Shown piece after piece: positions 18,629 to 27,206 of a stretch of 64,000 bases of DNA; within the stretch, counting starts at the first letter, position 1; each line of letters begins with the position of its first letter. A program made the position numbers and the translations under genes. A model generated the notes under the pieces. That model did no database searches and was not told where the DNA came from. It saw only the letters and a program-made list of their open reading frames with translations. Source of the DNA: an uncultured Opitutia bacterium (lineage in GTDB: Bacteria; Verrucomicrobiota; Verrucomicrobiia; Opitutales; UBA953); the NCBI GenBank assembly GCA_903840355.1, contig CAIMFJ010000003.1:1-64000 (forward strand). Reading direction: 5' to 3'.

Positions 18629-20707
18629 TTAATTAGCTGTAAATTTATAAAGTAAAACGCCGTGACCCGGAATCGAAAGAGGTAGTGCTTGCTGGTTCGT
18701 ATCTATGTTGGCCACCTCAGTTTGTCGCCAAAGATCACGCACCTTTTGTGGTCCACGGAGATGTAGTTTTTCAAAGTTTTTAAAGTTCAGGTTTACGTTT
18801 TCTGCGCCGAGGTTGAAGAACGCTACCGCATCACTGCCGTCGGCGAGCTTTTTTTGGTATACGCGGACATCGGCGACTTTATCGGCTAACTCGGTTAAGC
18901 GGAGAACGCAGGTTGCTTGCTTGCCGAGCTCGTCTTGGTCGATGGCTAGTACTTCATCATTGGTTAAAAGGCTTAGCGTAAACTCATCGAGTTTGGTCAT
19001 GTCGCAGCCAATGAGTAAGGGGGCTGCGAGCATGCACCAAAGGCTTACATGGGTATATTGTTCGTCGGGAGTTAAGCTTGTGGGATGAAGTCGACCCCAG
19101 CCGATCCAGCCCAAGATGAGCATGTCCGGATCCACCCAGTTGCCAGGTTTAGTAAAAGCAGCGGTTTTATCTTGGTAGAAGCCGATTTGGCTAATGCTGC
19201 GCCAAGAGTCATTGTCGTCGCCAGTCGTACGCCAGCAACTTCCGTTAACCGAAGCACCCCATTTCCAAACCTCTTTATCGCCGTATTGGCAAAGGCTAAA
19301 CACCAGGTCACGTGGCTGTTGTTGCAAGTACTCACCCATGATTTTGTAGGGGTAAATGGCATAGCTATCATCGCGGGCATTTTTGCGCAGCGGCACTTGG
19401 GGAGGTGTCTCTATTTTACCATCGATGACGGAGCTGTAACTGCACCAGTCATATTTGAGGAAATCGAAGCCCCATGATGCGTAGGTTTTAGCATCTTGTT
19501 GCTCGTGTAACCAACTGCCTGCACAACCGCCACAGGTCGTCGGGCCAGGCGAGGAATAAATCCCAATTTTTAGCCCTCGTTCATGGACGTAATCCGCTAG
19601 CCCTTTCATGTCAGGGAAGCGCGAGTTGGAGAGGATGACGCCCTGAGCGTTTCGAAATGGACCAACGATGTCTTGGGCCGTGTGATCGTTGGTGGGGAGG
19701 TGATTTTGCCAGTAATCATCGATATTGACGTAACTGTAGCCATGGTTGGCCAAGCCACTTTGAATCATCGCATCAGCGGCACTTTTAATTTTTTCAGCGG
19801 AGACGGCATGGGCAAAACAGTTCCAACTATTCCAGCCCATTGGCGGGGTGAGTGCGATTGTATCTCCGCAGACGATGCGGAAGGATTGGGTGGCGGTGCC
19901 CAATGGGTTCTGAGCACTGAGTGTGACGAGAAATTCTCCTTTGGTAGACAAGATCCCAGACAGTCGCCCGGTCTTAGCATCGAGTTGTAGTCCGGTGGGT
20001 AAATTCTTAGCCGTAAACTGCATCGGCCTGTCGCCCGTAGCGGGAATTGAATAGAGGAATGGTGAGCCAGGGCGGACTCCGAACACTTTGGGTCCATTGA
20101 TGCGTGGCGTTGCGGGCGGAGCGGGGGTGAGGATGTAGGGGGCAACGGCTACAGGCGTGGGCTCTCGGCTGGTTTTGAAGGATTTAGTACTGTTGGTGTC
20201 AAATTTAGCATCCGCCCAATCAGCGAAATCATCGTTATCGCCATCGTCTGCATCGCCTACTTTGAGTAACAGTTCTTTTACGCCGATAAGGTTAACGCTG
20301 CAATGCTTAGCACTTTCGCTGGCGTGCATGATGCCACTGCGCCAAAGCATTCGACCATCTCCAATGACAAAAAATTCGACACTTGCACGGGTGGAGCCGC
20401 GCTTGGTGTCATCGACGCCAACCTCAGCGGAAAAGCTTTTAGCATCTCCGTTTAGATGGATTAATAAGACGCTTTCCGCCACGGTCCCGACGCCACGCTC
20501 ATAGAGTTTTCCTTTAATTTTCAGCGGATTACCTTCTTCGGGAGTTTTAGCGGCGCTCTTGTTTTTCTGGGGTTTGCCCCAGCCTTGGACGATGGGGCTG
20601 AGGTTTAAATCGTCTAGCCAGACGGTATCGGCGGAAAGCTTGGCAGTCGCACAGACTATAATTAGAAATCGAATGATAACCGCTGGCCACAAATTCATGC
20701 CACGCAT
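18629..20707 (-). CDS. Secreted GH27 alpha-galactosidase with NPCBM domain
   Basis: The enzyme should release terminal alpha-galactose from plant galactosides. After a signal peptide (residues 1-27) an NPCBM carbohydrate-binding domain covers about residues 28-170 (WLDDLNLSPIVQGWGKPQ, YERGVGTVAESVLLIHL, VGVDDT). An Ig-like domain with GVRPGSPFLYSIPATGDRPM and LSGILSTKGEF follows at about 200-280. The GH27 barrel starts at LTPPMGWNSWNCFA near residue 290. The nucleophile is the Asp of FLKYDWCS, and the acid/base is probably the Asp of TGDDNDSWRS. The C-terminus is a beta-sandwich. The 692 residues fit the NPCBM-GH27 architecture. The gene is flanked by repeat arrays on both sides and is probably transcribed alone. 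Confidence 0.93.
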   Translation of the reverse strand: MRGMNLWPAVIIRFLIIVCATAKLSADTVWLDDLNLSPIVQGWGKPQKNKSAAKTPEEGNPLKIKGKLYERGVGTVAESVLLIHLNGDAKSFSAEVGVDDTKRGSTRASVEFFVIGDGRMLWRSGIMHASESAKHCSVNLIGVKELLLKVGDADDGDNDDFADWADAKFDTNSTKSFKTSREPTPVAVAPYILTPAPPATPRINGPKVFGVRPGSPFLYSIPATGDRPMQFTAKNLPTGLQLDAKTGRLSGILSTKGEFLVTLSAQNPLGTATQSFRIVCGDTIALTPPMGWNSWNCFAHAVSAEKIKSAADAMIQSGLANHGYSYVNIDDYWQNHLPTNDHTAQDIVGPFRNAQGVILSNSRFPDMKGLADYVHERGLKIGIYSSPGPTTCGGCAGSWLHEQQDAKTYASWGFDFLKYDWCSYSSVIDGKIETPPQVPLRKNARDDSYAIYPYKIMGEYLQQQPRDLVFSLCQYGDKEVWKWGASVNGSCWRTTGDDNDSWRSISQIGFYQDKTAAFTKPGNWVDPDMLILGWIGWGRLHPTSLTPDEQYTHVSLWCMLAAPLLIGCDMTKLDEFTLSLLTNDEVLAIDQDELGKQATCVLRLTELADKVADVRVYQKKLADGSDAVAFFNLGAENVNLNFKNFEKLHLRGPQKVRDLWRQTEVANIDTNQQALPLSIPGHGVLLYKFTAN

Positions 20708-20750
20708 CTTGCTGATACTTAAGTCGATTCAAGGTAATACCATGCCTTGG

Positions 20751-21393
20751 GGTAGGGAGGCTGCGGCGTCAGCCTCCTTGTACATTGTTAAATCGTCGAA
20801 TGGAGGTTCTGAATTGTCGGTGCGTACGGAATGGATTGGTAGACGCACGCCGGTCGGTGAGAGCGGACGACATGGTAATGTCGTCCCTACCATGGACCCA
20901 AGGACGGTGACGCAGCACCGTCCCTACCTGATGCTGGTGATGTCTTGGGTAGGGAGGGGATTACCATCCCCTCCGTTGGCAAAGTCCGACGTTGAGGGAC
21001 GGAAGATATAGCAAGGTGTTATTCACGCGTAAGGGTTAGAAAGGACGACGACGCAGCGTCGTCCCTACCCGAGGCAAAGTTGTGATATGGGTAGGGAGGC
21101 TGCTGCGTTAGCCTCCTTGTTTCGATGGGACGTTCAAGTTGATGGGTGCGTACGGAATGGATTGGTAGACGCACGCCGGTCGGTGAGAGCGGACGACATG
21201 GTAATGTCGTCCCTACCATAGACCCAAGGACGGTGACGCAGCACCGTCCCTACCTGATGCTGGTGATGTCTTGGGTAGGGAGGTGATTACCATCCCCTCC
21301 GTTGGCAAAGTCCGACGTTTAAGGACGTAAGATATAAAATGGAGTCGGTCAGCGTGCGTATGTGAGATGACGATGGCGCAGCATCGTCCCTAC
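20751..21393. repeat. Hairpin repeat array 6, two tandem composite units
   Basis: This array lies between the divergent GH27 and protease genes and contains two near-identical composite units of about 339 bases, beginning at 20751 and 21090. Each unit has, in order: loop-CTGCGT copy (plus), loop-ATTACCAT CGAC copy (minus), loop-CTGCGT CGGTG copy (minus), loop-ATTACCAT GGGG copy (plus), and a closing loop-CTGCGT copy (minus). Non-hairpin spacers are also conserved between units, including a GTGCGT and ACGCAC pair about 17 bases apart. It is the clearest example of the composite structure. Confidence 0.9.
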
Positions 21394-21438
21394 CATTCCG
21401 CGACTTGCGTTATCAGGATGCCTGGTGTAGGTTGAGGT

Positions 21439-22116
21439 ATGGCCACGGTGAAGCATCGAATGGTTTTTCGTCATCAGCACATTTTCGTCGAAATCGATGA
21501 AAGCCTTTGGGTTTATGACACGGGTGCGACTACCTCTTTTGGGATGAATCCCGTGAGTCTCCTTGGGTCTAAAATTAACATTCCCCAAGACTATGCTGGC
21601 ATCACACCTGCTGCTCTTTCTCGGTTCATCGGAGAAAAGGTAATCGGACTGATTGGCTCGGATTTGATGAATCACCTCGATCACCTGATTGATCTTAAAA
21701 CTAATACGCTGACGGTGAGTGATGGCGAATTAGCGTCCGAGGGTTGGTTTCAAGGTTTAGATTTTTTTATGGGAGTGCCGATGGTCCAAGCCAGCGTGGC
21801 TGGACGGTTTAATAAATTCTTTTTCGATACCGGCGCCCCCATTTCCTATTTTCAAGAAACCATTCCCGCTGAGGCCGAGCCCATGGGTACGTTGCATGAT
21901 TTCTTTCCCACGGTCGGGGAATTTACTACCGACACTTATAGTTTTAAGGTCCAACTCCATGGCATGAATCCCCAGATTCGCTTTGGTAAACTTCCAGATC
22001 TTATGGGAATAGCTTTAGGGATGGCTGATGTATCTGGTATCTTGGGCAATGAGCTCCTACGTCAACGCGTGACGGGTTATTTTCCGCGCCGTTGTCGACT
22101 GGTTTTACAAGCATGA
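21439..22116 (+). CDS. Two-lobed DTG aspartyl protease-like protein
   Basis: The 225-residue protein carries two aspartyl-protease signatures: YDTGATTSF near residue 28 and FFDTGAPISYF near residue 133. Each is followed about 40-70 residues later by a hydrophobic-hydrophobic-Gly element (VIGLIGSDLMNH and SGILGNELLRQ), the second half of a pepsin/retropepsin lobe. The protein therefore looks like two retropepsin-like lobes fused in one short chain, as in a minimal pepsin, and both aspartates are kept. No signal peptide or membrane anchor is visible, so it is probably cytoplasmic. Its stop overlaps the start of the methyltransferase gene (ATGA), which implies coupled translation. Substrate is unknown. 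Confidence 0.72.
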   Translation: MATVKHRMVFRHQHIFVEIDESLWVYDTGATTSFGMNPVSLLGSKINIPQDYAGITPAALSRFIGEKVIGLIGSDLMNHLDHLIDLKTNTLTVSDGELASEGWFQGLDFFMGVPMVQASVAGRFNKFFFDTGAPISYFQETIPAEAEPMGTLHDFFPTVGEFTTDTYSFKVQLHGMNPQIRFGKLPDLMGIALGMADVSGILGNELLRQRVTGYFPRRCRLVLQA

Positions 22117-22829
22117 CTAAACTCATTTATCATCGAGACTGGGCTAAGTATTACGATGAAGTTAACCATCGTTGTTTTGGTGCTTACTATGATGAATTAA
22201 CGCGCCAGACGCTCCAACTGATTTCTAAGTTGGGTGCTGGCTTACAGATTATTGATTTCGGTGCCGGCACCGGCAGGATTGCTTTGCCGCTTGCTGCCTT
22301 AGGTCATCGTGTCACGGCGGTTGAGCCCTCTGAAGCGATGTTGGCGCAACTTGCGTCCAAAGATATTTCGACAGCTATCACTCAATGCCATGCTTCAATG
22401 CAATCGTATGATGGTGTCGAAGGATTTGATCTCGCCTTGGCTGTTTTTACGGTGCTCGGCTATATTACTAAAGAGGAAGACTTAGTAGCCTCATTTTGCA
22501 ACGTTGCACGGGTGCTTAAGCCAAGTGGTCGTTTCTTAATCGATATCCCGCAGGAGGTGCTTTTTAGTAGTCATCTAGTTCAGCGACAGGGTTTGGAGCG
22601 TAACATTACCTTCGTCTCCAAGGGCGCAAATCATTACCTCTACCGAGAAAAAACTAGGTTAGAACTCGGTGCTGAAGTCATTACCTACCAAGAAGAGTTA
22701 CCGATGCGTTATTGGACTCCAGATGAGATCAAGGCCGCCCTCCAAAAGGCAGGCCTAGTTTTAGAAAAAGATTATTCTAGTAAATTCGCCATGGCAGGGG
22801 CCAGCTATTGGCTTTGCCGAAAGGTGTAA
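22113..22829 (+). CDS. SAM-dependent class I methyltransferase
   Basis: The protein (238 residues from the chosen ATG) has the Rossmann methyltransferase motif I IIDFGAGTGRIALPLAALG, motif II VTAVEPSEAMLAQL, and a motif IV region FDLALAVFTVLGYI, followed by LKPSGRFLIDIPQE. It probably methylates a small molecule; the substrate cannot be read from the sequence. I chose the ATG at 22113 because it overlaps the protease stop in the common ATGA arrangement. An upstream TTG at 22092 would add seven residues only. It ends the two-gene operon and is convergent with the small cysteine-rich gene. Confidence 0.88.
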   Translation: MTKLIYHRDWAKYYDEVNHRCFGAYYDELTRQTLQLISKLGAGLQIIDFGAGTGRIALPLAALGHRVTAVEPSEAMLAQLASKDISTAITQCHASMQSYDGVEGFDLALAVFTVLGYITKEEDLVASFCNVARVLKPSGRFLIDIPQEVLFSSHLVQRQGLERNITFVSKGANHYLYREKTRLELGAEVITYQEELPMRYWTPDEIKAALQKAGLVLEKDYSSKFAMAGASYWLCRKV

Positions 22830-22837
22830 GCAGCTAC

Positions 22838-23068
22838 TTATTTAACTTTTACGTCGAAGTCCTGACAGTGGCCCATGGGGGCTACATACCGTTGATGACG
22901 GGAGCACTGGCCGTCGCCCCCACGTACGGCTCCGTAGCCAGAACTTAGGCTGCTGAGCCCAGGGGATTCTAGTTCCATCGTCCGTGGGTGATTATCAAAA
23001 TATCTACACTGTGCACAACAGGTCAGCGTCGGCTTACGTTGAAAAAGCTGACGTAGCCAAGTGAGCAT
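22838..23068 (-). CDS. Small cysteine-rich protein of unknown function
   Basis: The 76-residue protein has six or so cysteines and histidines arranged as TCCAQCRYFDNHP, then GQCSRHQRY and GHCQDFDVK. This C-x2-C with later C-x-R-H and H-C is what small metal-binding (zinc or iron-sulfur) proteins look like. An amphipathic N-terminus (MLTWLRQLFQRKP) could contact the membrane. It starts 6 bases after the YeiH stop on the same strand, so the two are likely cotranscribed. No family is recognised. Confidence 0.6.
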   Translation of the reverse strand: MLTWLRQLFQRKPTLTCCAQCRYFDNHPRTMELESPGLSSLSSGYGAVRGGDGQCSRHQRYVAPMGHCQDFDVKVK

Positions 23069-23074
23069 GATTGT

Positions 23075-24439
23075 TTAGCGACCGAGGGTCGACCAATACT
23101 TGCCAAAGACGATAACCGACAGGACGTAGCCGAGAATCACGTTGATGATGACGCCCGCCGTGAAGGCGAGGAAAGGCTTGCGTCCAATCGCTGCTAAGTC
23201 GCGCCAGCGCGTGGAAAGGCCGATGCTCAAGAAGCAAAAAGTGAAGGCCCAAACTCGAAGATTTTTTAGGGGAGCGATGAGTCCGGGTTTTAAGATCTGA
23301 TTAAATTCAGTTGAACTATAAAGCGAGGAAACGAGGGCGATGATGATGGAGCTTAGTGCAAACCCGATGACGAATTTAGGGAAGCGGCGCCAGATTTCGC
23401 CAGTGCCAACCCGATGATTGATACCCGTGTTATCCCAGCGCGTAACCGCCACGAACGATAATACGAAGGCCCAAATCCCAACCCACAAGTCACGACCAAT
23501 TACTTTCATTAGGGTAAAGGCGTTTACGGCATCATCGGGCGTGCCCGTAATGCCACTGACTTTTCCGGCATAACCCCCGTAGGTTTGGGCGGCGGCGAAA
23601 CCCGCGGCATCAGCGAATTCAGAGGTACCAATCCAGGCGCCCGCTACGCCAGTAGGAAGTGCTAATAAGCGTGAAACCAGCGGAAGCGCGAAGACCATGA
23701 CAATAGCCCAAAAGACCACAATTGTGATGGCCACTGGGCCTTGTTCTTTTTTGGCCCCAACCGCACCGGCGACGGCAATCGAGGCGGAGACACCGCAAAC
23801 GGCCCCGCCTGCTCCTAGGGTTGCGGCAAAGCGAGAATCCAGCCCGAGACGGCGTGCGACCCAGAAGATGACGCCGAAGGTCACTAACGACACCACGGCG
23901 GCTTGGCCAATGGCGATGGGACCTGCCGAGACCAAAAGGTTAATCGGCAGCGTTGCCCCCAGTAGCACAATGCCGATTTTGACGTAATACTCCACGCGTA
24001 GTCCTTCTTGCAGCCAACCAGGTAAAGTGAGTGTATTAGAAATTAATAAACCGACCGCCAGAGCGACTAAAGGCGGTTCAAGGTTATAGCGATCGGCCTC
24101 GGACCACGCTCCCATAAAAATGATGAGTGCTGAGATGACAAAGATGACGGCAAAGGATGAGAGAAAGTTTTTGAGTGAGAGTCCCAAAGCCCGAGCTCCA
24201 ATACCGAGGGCGATGGCCCAGAGTGCAAACAGTCCCAAGTAGCGCGGAGCTCCTTGGAGGAGTTGTTGGCCGGCTAAGTCGGCGTTAGACCACTTGGCGG
24301 GGATAATCGCTAACCATTGGAGGCTGCTGCCAGTAAGGATTAAGAGCGTGGCCGTAATCACAAAGCCTAAGCCCAGTACGATGGCCCAAGCATCTTCAGT
24401 TTGAAACCAACTACGTTGGGAGGAGGGGGTAGTAGACAT
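23075..24439 (-). CDS. YeiH/UPF0324 family transporter (putative sulfate exporter)
   Basis: The protein has about ten membrane helices. Family landmarks include GLLISNTLTLPGWLQEGLRVEYYVKIGIVLLGATL with the K-x-G-I-V-L-L-G-A-x-L pattern, the glycine-rich ATLGAGGAVCGVSASIAVAGAVGA, and SIGLSTRWRDLAAIG near the end. YeiH proteins are thought to move anions such as sulfate or taurine-derived sulfite, which would fit a cell with several sulfatases; direct evidence here is lacking. I chose the ATG at 24439 (MSTTPSSQRSW), giving 454 residues. The longer reading to 24640 is made of repeat-derived peptide (NKEANAVASLPKA) and is not real. Confidence 0.88.
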   Translation of the reverse strand: MSTTPSSQRSWFQTEDAWAIVLGLGFVITATLLILTGSSLQWLAIIPAKWSNADLAGQQLLQGAPRYLGLFALWAIALGIGARALGLSLKNFLSSFAVIFVISALIIFMGAWSEADRYNLEPPLVALAVGLLISNTLTLPGWLQEGLRVEYYVKIGIVLLGATLPINLLVSAGPIAIGQAAVVSLVTFGVIFWVARRLGLDSRFAATLGAGGAVCGVSASIAVAGAVGAKKEQGPVAITIVVFWAIVMVFALPLVSRLLALPTGVAGAWIGTSEFADAAGFAAAQTYGGYAGKVSGITGTPDDAVNAFTLMKVIGRDLWVGIWAFVLSFVAVTRWDNTGINHRVGTGEIWRRFPKFVIGFALSSIIIALVSSLYSSTEFNQILKPGLIAPLKNLRVWAFTFCFLSIGLSTRWRDLAAIGRKPFLAFTAGVIINVILGYVLSVIVFGKYWSTLGR

Positions 24440-24552
24440 GAGCAGTGGGGGTATTTCAGTTATTCTCGAATCGAGGGCGAAACAAATATTTCCGACCTGT
24501 AACATTGTAACATTAATATTAGGCCCCAGATAGCGGTGCGGGTAGATTGCCT

Positions 24553-25171
24553 TAGGTAGGGAGGCTACTGCGTTAGCCTCCTTGTTCGTTGTCGAATGGG
24601 TAGGGACGTGATTACCATCACGTCCGCTGCCAAAGTACACGTCGTGTGTGAATAGGATACTGAAATGAGCTTACCGAACTTGGTCGGCGAAACGGACGAC
24701 ATGGTAATGTCGTCCCTACCCGATACAGATAGATCGAGATAATTCATGCCTTGGGGTAGGGAGGGGATTACTATCCCCTCCGCTGGCGAAGTCCGACGTT
24801 GAAGGACGTAAGATATAAAAAGGTGTATTCACGCGTAAGGGTAAGAGAGGACGGTGACGCAGCACCGTCCCTACCCGCGGCACGTTTCAATTTAGGTAGG
24901 GAGGCTACTGCGTTAGCCTCCTTGCGTTTGGGTGCGTCGTAATCGATTCGCAGAGGCATGTTGGTCGGCTCAAACGGACGACATAGTAATGTCGTCCCTA
25001 CCATAGCCCCAAGGACGACGACGCAGAGTCGTCCCTACCCGAGGCAGTGGGTAGGGAGGGGATTACCATCCCCTCCGCTGGCAAAATCAGATTTTGGAGG
25101 TGCGTAAATGCAGAAAGGCATCCGAAAGCGTATGCCTAAAAGGGATAACGACGCAGACCGTCTCTACCTGA
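24553..25171. repeat. Hairpin repeat array 7 (about ten hairpins)
   Basis: The array fills the gap between the YeiH start and the GH10 stop. It starts with a GGCTA/TAGCC loop-CTGCGT copy (24553-24582) and then the best example of the CGTG/CACG loop-ATTACCAT variant (24599-24626). An inverted CGAC copy, a GGGG copy, a CGGTG copy, a second GGCTA copy, and further CGAC, CGACG and GGGG copies follow. It ends in a decayed loop-CTGCGT copy (25142-25171) just before the GH10 stop. After the CGTG copy the short palindrome ACACGTCGTGT occurs. Confidence 0.9.
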
Positions 25172-25178
25172 GATAACT

Positions 25179-27131
25179 TCAGTCGAATTTCAGTTGTTGC
25201 ACAAACCAGTAAAGGGCCTGCTTCCATTCCGGGGCATCGTGGGCGTGGTCGGTCACATGCCAAATATGGGGTACTGACTTGGCTTTCATGTAGGCATGGA
25301 GGTCTTGGCTGACGTGGAGCAGGCCGTCGCGCTTACCACAAGAAAGCCAGAGCAGGCGAAGGTCCTTGGCGGCGGCGGGGTCTGGTAAGAGTTCTTCAGA
25401 GAGTCGTGCATTAGGCCCTGAAGAAAAAGCTCCGAGCCACGCAAATTTATCGAGGTGTGCAAACCCGATGTTCATGGTTTGCCCTCCGCCCATCGAAAGC
25501 CCTGCTAAGGCACGTCCGGAGCGATCCGTGCGAACAGAGTATTTAGTTTCCAGCGCTGGGATGATGTCATCCAGTAAATCTCGTTCAAAAACCTGAAAGG
25601 CCGGGATGTGGCTAAAAATATCTCCAATCGCACGGTCGTCTTTTTGCGCCCTTCCATTGGGCATGACGATAATCATCGGGGCGGCTTTACCCTCGGCGAT
25701 TAAATTATCGAGGAGTATTTCTGGATTAGCGTAGCGAGCCCATTCGGTTTCATCACCGCCAATTCCATGCAGCAAATAAAGTACAGGTAAGCGCTGCCCT
25801 GGTTTTATGTTCGGGGGCGTGTAGATATCCATGTGGCGCTGGGTTCCCACGGTTTTCGAATCATAGGCCACCATTTCTAATTTACCGTGAGGGATATCAG
25901 TCCGTCGTTGATCCCAGCCTGCTGGCGGACTCGGGAAAGCGGGGACATCGTCGGGGTTGAGGTGGATGGCGCTCCAGGATTTGCGGGGCTGAGGGGGGAT
26001 TTTGGGCGTTGTTTTCGGTGCGGCGGCTGGCTCGCTGGCGAGTTCTTGCATCACCGCATTGAAGGCAGGTTTAGGTTGCCCTTGGCGATCAAAGAGTAGG
26101 GGGTGATTCACGCGCTTCCAAGGGAAGTCGTTGAGCCAACTTTGTCCGTCGTGCAGATTCCAAAAGGAGACCCGGGCGATGACATCCGAGTGCCGCCGAA
26201 AGATTCTAAATAATTGGGCATATTGTTCCGCCTGGCGGGCAAGAATCTCGGGAGGGCAGCCGTTAACATAGGGATTAACTTTCGAGAGCTCTTCATGGTG
26301 GGTGCCATTATCGGCCCACCAGCGACTCCGGGGGATCACATCGATGTCGAGTTCTGAAACGACGACTTTGAGTCCTACGCTACGTAAGGCGATGAGGGTT
26401 TTTTCAATCGCGTCGAAGGGGACGCGGTCGATTTCGTAGTGACCCTGTAAGCCCACGGCTTGAATAGGCGTTCCGCGGGCTTTTAGTTCGGTCAGCAGCT
26501 TGAGCATTTGCTCCCGTTTGCCGTCTAGTTCGTTATTATAATCATTGTAGACGAGTAAGGCATCAGGGTCGGCGGCGTGGGCGTACTCGAAAGCTTTCAC
26601 GATAAAGTCGAGGCCACAGGCGCGCGTCCAACCAGAGTCGCGTAAATAACCACCTCCGTCGGCGAGGGCTTCGTTGACGACGTCCCACATCGCAATCTTA
26701 CCTCGATAACGCCCGACCAATTGGTCGATGTGCGTTTTCATGCGAGCTAAGAGTACCTCCTTGGTGGCTACTTGATTGCCGTCTTGGTAGAACCAAGCGG
26801 GGGTGCGATCGTCCTTGGCCCAAACTAGGCAATGGCCGACCACTTTGAGTCCTTTGCTTTGGGCGAAATCGACGAAACGGTCCGGGGTTTCGAGCTGCCA
26901 ATGTCCTTGGGTGGGTTGCGTTGCTGCAGGCTTCATGCAGTTCTCTGGCGTTACATAACTGAATTGAGTGGTTAGTAACGGCCAGTCGTTAGGGTGGTCT
27001 GGGATGTGGTCTGAAATGCCGACCCCCGAAGCCCAGGGAGTCGCTTGGCGTAAAGCATCCGCCGCACTCAGTGTCACTGTGGCTAATAGAAGTAAATAGG
27101 AGCTAAATCGCATGAAAGTTTGTTTGGGCAT
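25179..27131 (-). CDS. Secreted GH10 xylanase fused to a CE1-type feruloyl esterase
   Basis: This 650-residue enzyme joins two activities on arabinoxylan. A signal peptide lies at about residues 7-24. The GH10 domain (about 35-370) shows PENCMKPA, GHCLVWAKD, the acid/base Glu in MWDVVNEAL and the nucleophile Glu in VVSELDID. After a proline-rich linker (TTPKIPPQPRK) the esterase domain (about 395-650) has YLLHGIGGDETEW, MPNGRAQ, the serine elbow GLSMGGGQTM and a late histidine in DHAHDAPEW. Such fusions cut the xylan backbone and remove feruloyl cross-links together. The start could also be the ATG 18 bases in (MRFSSY). It is monocistronic between arrays. Confidence 0.93.
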   Translation of the reverse strand: MPKQTFMRFSSYLLLLATVTLSAADALRQATPWASGVGISDHIPDHPNDWPLLTTQFSYVTPENCMKPAATQPTQGHWQLETPDRFVDFAQSKGLKVVGHCLVWAKDDRTPAWFYQDGNQVATKEVLLARMKTHIDQLVGRYRGKIAMWDVVNEALADGGGYLRDSGWTRACGLDFIVKAFEYAHAADPDALLVYNDYNNELDGKREQMLKLLTELKARGTPIQAVGLQGHYEIDRVPFDAIEKTLIALRSVGLKVVVSELDIDVIPRSRWWADNGTHHEELSKVNPYVNGCPPEILARQAEQYAQLFRIFRRHSDVIARVSFWNLHDGQSWLNDFPWKRVNHPLLFDRQGQPKPAFNAVMQELASEPAAAPKTTPKIPPQPRKSWSAIHLNPDDVPAFPSPPAGWDQRRTDIPHGKLEMVAYDSKTVGTQRHMDIYTPPNIKPGQRLPVLYLLHGIGGDETEWARYANPEILLDNLIAEGKAAPMIIVMPNGRAQKDDRAIGDIFSHIPAFQVFERDLLDDIIPALETKYSVRTDRSGRALAGLSMGGGQTMNIGFAHLDKFAWLGAFSSGPNARLSEELLPDPAAAKDLRLLWLSCGKRDGLLHVSQDLHAYMKAKSVPHIWHVTDHAHDAPEWKQALYWFVQQLKFD

Positions 27132-27206
27132 AGAGCCCAGAACCTAAATGGCAAGTTTCGCCATAGGAAGCAGGCTACCGCAGTAACTTTCTAAGTCGTT
27201 TTAAGC

